Positions 54,167-64,000 of a stretch of 64,000 bases of DNA are shown here, piece by piece. Position 1 is the stretch's first letter. The number at the start of each line of letters is the position of its first letter. The translations under genes were made by a program, and so were the position numbers. The DNA is from Panaeolus papilionaceus (taxonomy: Eukaryota; Basidiomycota; Agaricomycetes; Agaricales), in NCBI GenBank assembly GCA_015501605.1, contig JADNRZ010000002.1, positions 1,736,001 to 1,800,000 of the forward strand, read 5' to 3'. The notes under the pieces are model-generated. The model saw only the letters and a list, made by a program, of their open reading frames with translations. It was not told the origin of the DNA and made no database searches.

Positions 54167-56926
54167 TTAAAAGAAAGGTAATTGAATACTCCTCCCTGCA
54201 TCCCCACCTGTTGGCAAGTCGAACGTCAAGGTTTGTATCTGGGAAGAGGCGGTCCAGCTCGCTGGCTTGGTCCCGTTCCCAAGGCTGAGATGAAGCGTTA
54301 CGCTGGTCAAAAGTTGCGTTGGGTCTGACAATGTAACGACCCCATCGGCAAGGTCGAGAATGAAAGCACTTCCTACGTTCGACTGAACGGTCAAAGACGC
54401 TTCTGAATGCGTGTTGCCAGGAATAGTCACAGTCCCTCCCGAGTTCTCCCAAAACACAACCACGACCTTGTTGTTATTTACGTCCTTGAGCGCCGAAATG
54501 TTGCCATTGTTTGCAACGATGCGGAGCGAGGTATTGGCTAACTTCGTCTGAAAGCCAGACGCCGTCATCGCCGGATAGACCGCATATGAAGTTGAAGACG
54601 TCAAATTGCCGTGGCTGAGCCACGCCTTGAACAAGTCCATCGTGATGGGGGGCTGGTTGGAGGACCCAATTTCTTGCCATGAGCCTGTAGAAGCGCCCGT
54701 ATCGATAGACAGCGATGTACTTGAATCCGTTGTATTGAAATCATATCCAATACCATCATGCCATAACGTTGAAACATTGGTGAAATTCCCGCTGGTTGCC
54801 TGATTGCCATCGACGAGCACCTGTCCGTTAAGACGACGCTGATCAAGAACGGAGAAGACAGGTGCTCCTGTTGTTGAAGTGATGCGCGCGATCATCACGA
54901 ATTGAACGTCATCATCCAGGAAGAACCACGTCTTTCTCCATGTGTGTGCCCTCGTAGTTGGATTGTCGTACCGCATAACTGCTACACCACGCTTCCCATC
55001 ACTGACCCCTCCAACAAACACTTGGTTTCCTGTCTTGCGGGCGCTAGAGCAAGTCAACGGAGTTGCACCGTAGTCAACCGTGATTCCTGGAATTAAGTTC
55101 CAGTCCCATGCAGCGAAAGTATCCTCATACTCGTTCCCGGATAGGTATGTATAAGTGGCACCGTCAGAAAGGTGAAACCCAAACGTATTCTGGTTGTTGG
55201 TGCATTCGGTGTTTTGCGTCCGCTTCGAATACATTTTCAATGTGGTTACATAGGAGTTACCCCGATGCACCTTGACAAGAGAATGGGCAAATGTATGCAG
55301 TGGCGTAGAACGAGAAACCCACCATATAATCATTGGCATAGAACATATGATTACCAACTGTGCTGCCGATGTTGACACCTGAGGACGTCGCAGATAGTTT
55401 GTCCGCTACAGCTTGAACTTGTGGTTCATCCCACAATGCAGCAAGTTCCTGGATTTGCGTCAAATTTGTCTTGATGCCGGATGTGGCTCTGATAACTCGG
55501 GGTAAGAAACCCCGTTCCACTGAACATACCAGTAAATCTCTTACTGGTTATCTGCAACAGGGAGGCTAACGAACCGACCGAGCACTGACTACAAAACGAA
55601 GGTTAATGGTATCTCGGTTGATCAAGTGGAATAAAGCGTACGTAGTCCCAATGCAAGACGTTCGTGAATGTGTTTCGGAAAATCATCCATGTGCTTGCTT
55701 GAAGCAGAAGTATAAATGAATTTTGAGACGACCCAGCGGCCTGAAACTGCGTTCCAGCGGCGGTCAGCTCCAAGTTGAGAAGGTCATTCGCACTTTCTGG
55801 GGGTAAGGTGATAATTTTGTAACAAATATTGCCTGTTCTTACTAGTCTTTGCCTGTGCCCATAATTGGTCAACGTAGCTATGTAGTTTCGTCGATTTTAC
55901 ATACCATAATTTCCGTTGTATAAAATTCCTGCATGTTGACCTGCAGGACGGGCAGTTATTCGTCTGTGTGCCTCTGACACCGTCTAACGTACCGAAGGAG
56001 CCGTCCGCTCGTATGCCATCCGCTTTGATACCATTTTTCACCGTCATTTCGTCGTGTACCCTGCCAAACGCTTCGTTCAGCAAGGTAAGGTTGCGAATGA
56101 AAATTCCGAGATCGATTCCAATGCTTGCGATATCCAGGGTGTTGGCTCCTGTAATGGCGCTAACGCCGACAATTCCAGTATTAAAGGTGTTGTAAGCCCG
56201 TGCTGTGATGCGTTGGCATGCAGCAGCTTCATCGACGCTCAGAGTGTCGGCTAGGAGTAAACAGACTTGGCCGACCCATCCTGGAATAAGAATAATCTAG
56301 AAAGGGAGACATCAAGAAAGTAATCTCAAGCAATGGCCAATAATTACGAACGTTGGACGCCCAGTTTTTATTCCAAAATCCAGGGGTATCGCAAGGGCAG
56401 GCACTGGCACCGCCCTGGTCGATACACGCTGATACCATGAAATCATTCAAGAACCAGTAATTCATAGCGAGACTGATCGAATCTCGTAAAACTGGGTCCC
56501 CAGCATATTGAAGAGCATTTCGTAGACCACCGCTCCACGCTGCAGCCAGTGTATCTTTGCAGAGAAAACAGGTATTCATATAGGTTCAGTTAGGGAAGAG
56601 CACATGACACATACTAATTCGACTCCAGTGCGACTGAGCAGGCCAACTAGCAGTTCTGGCATCACAACCGGTCGTGTAGTCAATTTCTGTGTCAGGCCAT
56701 TTGCCGTTGGAACCCAACGTGGACAACCTTTGAAGGATTAGTCATGTGGCAGTCGAGAAACAGGGCTGAATGCACACCAAGTAGGTATTGACGTCGCGCC
56801 AGTTGTCTTTCCAACAATTATTGAAGTTCTTTGCCTGCGAGCGGTGTCAATGTCCGAGTCAGCGCTGGCAAACGAGGCGTGGATTGTCAAAGCACAAAAA
56901 GCGAGTTTTCGGATGAAAGGTAGCAT
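54167..56926 (-). CDS. Polysaccharide lyase family 8, copy 1
   Basis: Secreted lyase that cleaves acidic polysaccharides by beta-elimination (family members act on hyaluronan, chondroitin or xanthan). The start at 56926 gives 'MLPFIRKLAFCALTIHASFA' as signal peptide. The alpha/alpha toroid includes 'GKWPDTEIDYTTGCDAR', 'SISLAMNYWFLNDFM', 'FWNKNWASN' (catalytic-type Asn), 'GANTLDIASIGIDLG', 'GIKADGIRADGSFGQHAG' and 'ILYNGNYGKD' (the His and Tyr pair), then 'FYANDYMVHRGNSYVTT' (Arg). The beta-sandwich follows: 'TFAAWDWNLIPGITVDYG', 'GVAVMRYDNPTT' and 'TWFFLDDDVQFVMIARI'. About 13 exons, roughly 700 residues, all catalytic landmarks present. The true substrate is not evident. A related copy starts at 62156 in the opposite direction. 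Confidence 0.9.
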
Positions 56927-57697
56927 GATGACTTTCAGATGGCTGACGAGACTCCCGGATATTTGTACTCCACAATCCATCTAAACATCCATGATTAAGG
57001 CGTCCAAAAAGAGCATCCAAGAATTTGCTGAATATTTAGCATAGGTGAGATAGCTGCAGCGTACCAATACTTTGACATTCATGGTTTGGATTGGTAAATT
57101 TGACACTGCGTCTAGATATCGATCCAGTTACTCTCCTGGATTCATCTCTCCAAGGCAAGCCTATTGCACGACCAGACCACCACCCAGAGGGCACAAACGC
57201 GGGGGTTGGGCGGGGTATGGTCGGATTTTATCAAGGCTTGCAGGCTTGCAGCAACGTGGCAACCGTTTGCAGGTAAACTATTTCGGGTAAAGAACCATTT
57301 GCTCGGGGGGTGACCATCCTTCACTTGGTCTCGAAGCATAATATTCCAAGACGTCCATTCTACTGAAGTGGGACATACGATTGGGAGATATGTCGAACAT
57401 CATAGAGCTCGGCTGCCAGAGATAAGATGATGGTTGGTGATAATCAGACAAGCGCCTTTGGTCAATGTTTTGCTTTCGCACGACACAGCACACGAGTCAC
57501 TAGTCACTTGTCTGGCTCAACCAGGCAACTGAGCGGCTAACTTGAAGAGGCCTGAATATTTTGTCTTCACTTGAATTTAGACTTAAGACGTCACCTCCGC
57601 TATCAATACGAGTCTTTAAAATCCCATTAAAGTGAGTGTAAAATAGGAAATTATGAAGACATATGCTCTCTAAAGGTCCACGATGCTCGGCATGCTC
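56927..57697. other. Intergenic, PL8 copy 1 promoter side
   Basis: About 770 bp. No gene recognised; short frames near 57072-57290 are unsupported. Confidence 0.5.
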
Positions 57698-58635
57698 TTA
57701 TGCTTTTACAGCCGTAACATTCAGTTTCGTCATAGAAATAACAATGGGAACAGCAGAAAAAGCATAGGCGACCCAAATCACTAATGAAAGTTGATCAACG
57801 ATTGTTCTGATCGACTATGCAGACGAAAACCTTACTGGTAAAAGCGTTGCCCATGCTTGCCAGCAGTTTAGGTCCTGCAGCGCCTTGAGCAATAATGGTG
57901 GCATTGAAATCTTGTACTGCCTTTCCGAACCAGATGCGAAGGATGAAGAAGGATGTCAAACCTTTGATCAAGGAAATCAAAAATTGTGGAATGATTGATA
58001 CCCATGGATGCTCACCAATGACAAAACCGAAAACACCAATCCATGCAGAGATTTTCTGGAGGCGAGGACTATCCAGCACCTTGGAAGCCTTGCCCAACTT
58101 GTGTCGAAACGATATTGCGGTGAAAGTCAGGAAAAACATGGCCGAAAAGGTGAGGGCAATGACGATAAAAACTGGGGCAGATGCGTTGGGTGGAGACAAG
58201 AGCAGGTGGGGGGCATTGTCTGGTAGTGCAGTAAAGTCTAGAAAGGTGGCAAGCGTAAGATTTATATTAAGGCGAAGCGGTTTTTGGGAGACCTACCGAA
58301 TGCAGGAGAAAACAAGGCTGTTGTACAATTTATACCAGCAGCATTATTAACTCGGGAACATGAACCTGTTGATAGGACTTTAGCTTGTGTAAATTGAGGC
58401 GATCGGTAGCAAAAAGCATACCTAAGACGCCTATGAAAACAGTAGGGCCATCGACTGATGTAGATGCGGCATTTTGCTGAAATAAAGCGTTGGAAGGGAC
58501 AACGCTTAGCAAGGAAACCTGATCGTGCAGAATAAGGGTCGGTGCGAGAAAAGCAAGGATGGATAGAATTATAGCAGTTAGAGCTAGAAGCGGAGTAAGG
58601 TAAAGAGTGACAGCTTTCGAGAGGCCTGCAATCAT
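57698..58635 (-). CDS. SUR7/PalI-like four-helix membrane protein
   Basis: First helix 'LTPLLALTAIILSILAFLAP' directly after the start, then an extracellular loop with 'GSCSRVNNAAGINCTTALF' (paired Cys typical of this class). Three more helices follow: 'VFIVIALTFSAMFFLTFT', 'ISAWIGVFGFVIG' joined across a 54-nt intron to 'LTSFFILRIWFGKAV', and 'MIWVAYAFSAVPIVISM', ending 'LNVTAVKA'. Sur7/PalI proteins sit in plasma-membrane domains linked to eisosomes or pH sensing. Five exons, about 240 residues. The family name is by topology and loop pattern, moderate certainty. Reading the intron at about 57961-58014 as coding would insert an odd 18-residue segment. Confidence 0.68.
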
Positions 58636-59259
58636 GATTCAAAAGTCGTTAAAACGTGAATAAGAAAACTGAAAGAATGTATAGTCGACTGGCGACAGGA
58701 TATTTTAAAAAATAGAAGAAAATAAAAAGAGGCTCTCACTATGGAGGATGGGCTACGAGTATAATCTCAATTGGATTATATATGAAAAGCTGTCTGACGC
58801 TAAACCTTGTAAGCAAATAAGAAAATAAGGAAAACAAAGAGCCTGTAACGAGGGACTAGAATTTACATAATATGGCCATTGTTCTCCTGCATTTTAGGAA
58901 GACTTGACTCTGAGAATAACGCACGTCCAAACCTTGTTCGCTTAATTGTTCTTGTTGTTGGATGATGACTCCAGTACAAGTACGAGATCGGAGAACCCGT
59001 AGTCAGGGACTCAGGGTTCAAAATGCAAGATTGACGGCTAGCCATGAGAACTTGAAATATGAAGACCCTAATGGACGGTAACAAAAAGTCGTTAATATTC
59101 AAAGAAAATAATCAAGACGATGATGGTCGTTGGAAAACAATGGTTGACGGTATTTTAAGCAAATTACTTAAAGAGGAATCAATATCTATTTTAGGAGATG
59201 AATGAAAAAAGTGTGATCGACTTTGACAATTACCACTCATTTCGATTCACCAAACTATC
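58636..59259. other. Divergent intergenic between SUR7-like and MPP10
   Basis: About 620 bp between opposed start codons, AT-rich and without a coding chain. Must contain both promoters. Confidence 0.5.
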
Positions 59260-61628
59260 ATGGACTTGACAACTCTTACTACTACTCCTCCTCCTCCTCT
59301 TCAGTTAACTCAATTGTCCAATCTTTTAGAAACTGGTCCAGAAAATATTGCAACTGGTAACTCGACAATACAATCAGCAGCTCTTGCAGCTACAAAATAT
59401 CTCTTTGACCTGTGTACGTCTATTGCCGTTATGTATCTTCTTCATTTCTTCAGCTAATCTTGATTTTCAAGCTCTAGAAAGCGAACAATCTTCAACGCCT
59501 CACGTCGCAGATTTATTGAACTCTCTTACCGCATCTTTCGCACCTAAAACGAGGTCCAAGTCCAAAGCGTCTCAGGATGCCCAACCCACAAATCCTTTGA
59601 CCAAAGCATTCGAACCTACACCCCTTCAATCTTTGTTCGTTGAAGACGTCGAGGAAGATCAAATCTGGGCTCAACTTGACCTGCGTACAAAGCGAATATG
59701 CGAAATGTTGGACTTTGTACTCGAAGGCGAGACCTCGGATCCTACTTTACACCAGTCCGATGAAAGCTCTGAAGAAGACTCGAACGACAATCTAACAAAA
59801 GCCCTGGCGGCTTTGGATAGCGATGAAGATGTTGACATGGATGAATTTCTGGCCAAGTATGGAGATGAAGGCGATCTAACAGACGAGGAGGACGAGGGGA
59901 TGTCGGAGGAGGACGAAGAGGATGCCTCGGGTCCAGACGAAGGCAGTGACGAAGTAGAAGAAGTGGTGGAGGGGTTCACTCCTCTCCGAGACCCATCCTC
60001 TGACGAAAGCGAAAGCGAGCAGGAAGTTTTGACACGGCCCGCAAAACCCAAAAAGCAGAAGTCAAAACGGACATCCACTTTAGACGACGACTTTTTCAAC
60101 CTTGCTGAATTCAATGCCGACACAGAACGCGCAGAAGCCCGAAACTCATCCAGGGGTCGCCTTTCAGGCAACGATTCAGATGATGATGATGATATGGATG
60201 TCGATCTTTTTGCTGCTGTGGGCGATGCTGACGAAGCCGACGATGCTCAAGGTAAGTTACTCGGTAATCCATTCTTCTTTTTTTTTTCCAGTCTCATCAT
60301 ATACAGAGCTTTTCTATCGCGACTTCTTTGAGCCACCTGCTCCTCAGAAAACTGTCAAGTCAACTGCTTCTTCTCAGGTTCGCTTTCATGACCAAGTACG
60401 TGTCAAAAAGGTCAAGGCGAGGGGGAAGAATCTCCCACTAAACGAGGATAGCGTTTATGAAGATGATGATAATGAAGATGGGGAGGGTTTGGGAGAGGGA
60501 ATCAGTGGATTTTCGGAGGAAGGCGATAGTGTATCTCTTGAGGAAGGCTCTGAAGGTGAGGATGGGGATGGGGATGAGGATATTTCCTCAGAACAGTCAA
60601 ACGACTACACAACGATGGAACGCTTTAAGGACGACCTGTTTGCAGATGAAGACGACAAACCCCAGGATGGTACGTTGCGTGTTATCTCTCACACACACTA
60701 CTAACCGTTTTCCAGATCTGACGACGCATGAAAGACGGATGCTGGCAATTAAAGAAGAAATAGCAGAATTGGAGTCTCAAAATATTGCAAAGAAAGATTG
60801 GGTGCTCATTGGTGAAGCTGGGACACGACAACGACCTCAAAACTCGCTTCTAGAACAGGATCTAGAATTTGACAGAGTGATGAAGGCAGTTCCTGTTATT
60901 ACTGAGGACGTTGTACAAAGTCTGGAGGAAATCATCAAGACCAGGATAAAGGAGAACCGTTTCGACGACGTTGTTCGCATTCGGCCATTCGAGGATAAGC
61001 CATTCCTGCCCTCTCGCATGTTTGAACTCCAGGATACCAAATCAAAACAATCGTTGGCTCAGATTTATGAGAATGAATACATGAGCCAGCAAGCCGGATC
61101 GACAATGGATGATCGGGATGGCAATCTCCAGAAGGAGCACGATGAAATCACCTCCCTCTGGGAGAGTATCTGCAGCAAGCTGGATGCTTTGTCGAATGCT
61201 CATTTCGTGCCGAAACAAGTCAGTGCATGGTTCTTCTAGTACATTGTTGTTGCTAACATCGTTCGCCTTAGCCCAAAGCAACCATTACAACTGTTAGCGA
61301 TGTGGCGACGGCAACTATCGAGTCGGCTCTTCCAACTTCTAAATCGGCAAGCTCCATGTTGGCACCAGAGGAGGTTTACGCAACCAACTCAGCAACCGCC
61401 CGTGCTCGGAGTGAGCTTACCCCTGCTGAAAAACGGACGCAGCGTACGAAGGAGCGTAAATTGAAGAAACGACAACGGGATTCCCTCGAGAAAAGTGTGG
61501 ACAAATTCGCAAAAGCCAAGGGTATAGGTGGGGTCAAGAAGCAGAAGAAGGCTGCTCTCGACTCTGTTGTGAAGTCGGGCAAGGGTGTCACCATCATTGG
61601 GAAAGAGCCAGTAAAGAACAAGCGGTAG
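59260..61628 (+). CDS. MPP10: U3 snoRNP protein Mpp10
   Basis: Component of the small-subunit processome needed for 18S rRNA cleavage, with Imp3 and Imp4, in the nucleolus. Exon 1 'MDLTTLTTTPPPP' to 'ALAATKYLFDL'; then 'TPLQSLFVEDVEEDQIWAQL' and long acidic tracts ('DSDEDVDMDEFLAKYGDEGD') typical of Mpp10. The conserved core reads 'ELFYRDFFEPPAP', 'YTTMERFKDDLFADED', 'LTTHERRMLAIKEEIAELES', 'KKDWVLIGEAGTRQRPQNSL', 'RFDDVVRIRPFEDKPFLPSR' and 'LAQIYENEYM'. It ends 'AEKRTQRTKERKLKKRQRD' and 'GKGVTIIGKEPVKNKR'. About six exons, roughly 715 residues, full length. Confidence 0.95.
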
Positions 61629-62155
61629 AAATAAGTTGGTGGTAGTTGGTATCCTTTTTTGCCACATATGTACCCTAATTTTATTCATCTTTGCATCAAT
61701 ATTGGTGGTTGCGAGCAGCTTTCACCTCAGGGACAGCCGAAACTCGCAGAACGTGTCCGCTGTTTGGACATGGACTGGCAAAATGCTGCCACCAATTGAC
61801 AGCTGTTCAGAAGTATGTGTCGACAACTGACGGCGCCAGACTATTGCACAAGTGGTGAACCAGTATCTACGTTTCTGACTCGTAATTTTTTATTTGTTCC
61901 CAAGATACGCAGCAATAGGTTCTATGTATGTGTAGCACCCCCTCGAAACAAGTTACAAAAGTGCCCCAAAATGTCCCACACTACTAGAGTGCATCGACGC
62001 CGAGTTGTGGATTTTCAACGCAATGCCAAACCTGCCCAAAACTACACCGCAACTTCGGCTCCCGAATCGGGCGATCCTAAATCATATATAGTTATGCCCG
62101 AATATGAAAAATTCTTTCCTTATTTCCAGTTTGCTCACCTGAGAACGGCCTCCTC
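61629..62155. other. Intergenic, PL8 copy 2 promoter
   Basis: About 530 bp. Contains the TATA-like element below. Frames on the plus strand here are short and run out of frame into the lyase. Confidence 0.5.
62085..62090 (+). promoter_or_regulatory. TATA-like element of PL8 copy 2
   Basis: TATATA within 'atcatatatagttatgcc', 65 bp before the lyase start codon at 62156, a suitable distance for the core promoter of a secreted-enzyme gene. Confidence 0.4.
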
Positions 62156-64000
62156 ATGCGGCCTATGCATATACCTCTCCTGTCATTCCTTTTCCTCACA
62201 CTCTTTTCTATCTCTTCCTTTGCGAAACTCTACAGCCCACGAAGCCATAGAGCTCATTTCAGCAGACAAAACAATGGTAGCTCATCGAGTTCGGGTGGTT
62301 TGTCCCCTGTAGTTCAGGGTATGCAAGACCGAAGGATCGTCACAATCTTCGATGCTCTCCGCCCCTACATGTCAACAAGTGATTTAGCAGCTTGGTAGGT
62401 CTTACTATTTCATTTTACGACGCCTTCTCACCATCAATTATGCAGGCTTCAGACACTCGATTCCAACGGCAAATGGCCTGACAGCGAAGTTGATTATACT
62501 GTTGGCTGTGAGGCTCGACGCGCAAACTGGCCCGCAGGTGCACATTGGAGACGAATTCGTACGTTCAAGTCTCTTCACATTCTCACTGGACTCTCGTTAA
62601 ATGAGCATATAGTCCTTATGGCAGCATCCTGGCACGGGGATCCGAACGGAAGTGCAGGAAGCAACTATGTTGGTGACGTTGATCTTCGGAGTGCCATTTC
62701 AAGAGCGATGAACTACTGGTTCAATCGAGACATCACCAACTTGCAGTGCATCCATTCGGGAGGCACAACAAGTTGCCCATGCGACGACCCCGAAAAAACC
62801 TTCTGGTGAGATCCGCTGTTGTTCCAAGCATCTTGCGAATGTCATTTCTCAACTTATCCTGACTAGGAACACAAATTGGTTCTCCAACGTATGTGCTCTC
62901 CCATGTGCAAACGCCGTTCGATATTCATTTAATCTTTTTTAAGGTGATTTTAATTCCCCGAGATGTTGGACAAACATGTCTTCTGCTTAATACAGGCGTA
63001 CTAACTGAGTATCAACTGGGGAAATGCAAAGAAATGACCAGTCGTTCATATAACCTATTTGGTCAACCATTTGGATTCCTTCAAGGAGCCAATATCCTGG
63101 ATATTGCTCGACTCGGGGTTGATGGGGCTCTCCTCATCTCAAACATGACCCTCATTTCGGATGCATACCGGCGAATCCATCTTGAAATGACTCTGAAAAA
63201 TGAGATTAAAGCTGATGGCATACGGAATGATGGAAGCTTTGGTACGTGTTGCAATCTAAGTTTCGCTCCCTAATTTCATCTGTAACCTAAAAAATACCCA
63301 GGTCAGCACAAAGGCTTACTCTACAATGGGAACTATGGTGGGTTTACTGCATACCGGTTCAGCATAGATGCATCTACTTACTGAATGTACAATCCCTTGC
63401 AGGCAAGGACTTGTAAGTTCAGTACGTTTGCTGGGCACGCCTCAATTTGACAAAGGATTCTCAGCATCAATGGTCTTGTGGACCTTGAACTTGTAGCCGT
63501 AGGCACCGAATATGCTGCTCCAACCGATATTCAAGCATCATTGGAAACATTGATATTCGGCTCCCAATGGATGACCATTCGAAATGTCTTGACGAAGACT
63601 ACACACTGGGACCTTGTAAGTCCGTCCTGACTGCATGTTGTGATTTCTATCTGCTGAATATTATTCAGTCTGTTTTGTCTCGTTTTCTCATCTTTCCCGT
63701 TGCTGATTTACAGTGAGCGTCACATTCCACGCCTCGAAGATTAGGCTGACTTTGTTTGGCATGCAGGGCAACATCTGGGTTGCGGTTAACTCTGCCAAGT
63801 CTAGGAGAACTCGGTCGTAAATGGGGCTCCTCTGCCATTGCCAATTTCATTTCAGCAGCCTCAAAAAACACCACTTCTGCTAATGCAGGAGACCTTGTTG
63901 GAAATCGTCATTTCTACGCCAACGACTACATGGTACGTATAATTTCTGAAACTTGAAGATATGGTTCACGTTGGTCTCCTTTAAGGTACACCGGGGCCCC
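62156..64000 (+). CDS. Polysaccharide lyase family 8, copy 2 (3'-partial)
   Basis: Begins with signal peptide 'MHIPLLSFLFLTLFSISSFA' (first Met at 62156). It then runs 'RRIVTIFDALRPYMSTSD', 'GKWPDSEVDYTVGCEARR', 'AISRAMNYWFNRDIT', 'FWNTNWFSN' (catalytic-type Asn), 'LGKCKEMTSRSYNLFGQ', 'GANILDIARLGVDGALLI', 'EIKADGIRNDGSFGQHKG' and 'LLYNGNYGKDL' (His/Tyr pair). After 'ATSGLRLTLPSLGELGRKW' it reaches 'GNRHFYANDYMVHRG', where the window ends within the toroid-to-sandwich transition. About a dozen exons so far. Same domain order and same exon-edge positions (for example after 'DGSFG' and after 'NDYM') as copy 1, so the two are paralogues. No lesion seen in the visible part. Confidence 0.9.

Noticed and set aside
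1..64000. tRNA, rRNA or CRISPR features
   Set aside because: A by-eye scan for B-box-like GGTTCRA contexts with a matching acceptor stem gave no candidate, and no regular spacer array exists. A tRNAscan-SE run would be needed to exclude them formally.
45937..64000. A carbohydrate-degradation or biosynthetic gene cluster uniting the secreted proteins, DPBB protein and PL8 lyases
   Set aside because: They are interrupted by SNARE, SRA, SUR7-like and nucleolar genes in mixed orientation; apart from the two paralogous lyases nothing indicates joint function.

Overview
This window looks like nuclear DNA of a mushroom-forming basidiomycete (Agaricomycetes). Almost every gene is broken by many introns of about 50-70 nt with GT..AG ends. 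The gene repertoire includes a PriA-type cysteine-rich secreted protein and a DUF6698 gene, both typical of that group. No prokaryotic, organellar, CRISPR, tRNA or rRNA feature was recognised. Exon joins were worked out by hand from reading frame, splice dinucleotides and family resemblance, so single splice sites may be wrong even where the gene identity is secure.

Layout. 0-4.1 kb is a transposon-scarred left end: an interrupted DUF6698 gene (+), a diverged direct repeat, and the gag-like ORF of a non-LTR retrotransposon (-) lying just beyond the REV3 stop codon. 4.1-10.0 kb is REV3, the catalytic subunit of DNA polymerase zeta (-). 10.4-11.5 kb is a glucose-6-phosphate 1-epimerase-like gene (-). 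A 934-bp Tc1/mariner element with perfect 26-bp terminal inverted repeats sits at 11.57-12.51 kb, in the gap between the epimerase and the PP2A scaffold subunit (+, 12.8-15.0 kb). 16.0-18.4 kb holds two secreted-protein genes (+): a PriA-like protein and an unrecognised one.

18.9-29.3 kb is a housekeeping block: ribosomal protein eS24 (+), ARP1/centractin (-), a RasGEF with an embedded P-loop domain (+) sharing a 251-bp divergent gap with ARP1, and APC4 (+). 29.6-40.7 kb carries an AP-1-like bZIP factor (+), GPI2/PIG-C (-), a candidate 30-codon spliced ORF (+), an SVIP-like protein (-), a SurE-domain phosphatase/nucleotidase (-), an unrecognised membrane protein (+), ribosomal protein eL15 (-), a decayed MFS transporter (-) and a MARVEL-type membrane protein (-).

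About 2.9 kb (41.3-44.1 kb) has no recognisable gene. 44.1-53.8 kb has MYG1 (-), a GPI-anchored Ser/Thr-rich protein (-), a conserved hypothetical (+), a double-psi beta-barrel secreted protein (-), an SRA-YDG protein (-) and the SNARE SEC9 (-). 54.2-64.0 kb has two divergently oriented polysaccharide lyase family 8 genes flanking a SUR7/PalI-like membrane protein (-) and MPP10 (+). The second lyase runs off the right edge.

Most genes are independent housekeeping functions (translesion synthesis, translation, dynactin, anaphase-promoting complex, GPI-anchor synthesis, secretion, ribosome biogenesis) and do not form a pathway cluster. I did not find a convincing new multi-gene system. The most useful observations are the transposon structure, the two gene remnants, the SVIP-like gene with its VCP-interacting motif and 9-nt last exon, the possible dual-start MYG1, the PL8 pair and the candidate micro-ORF.
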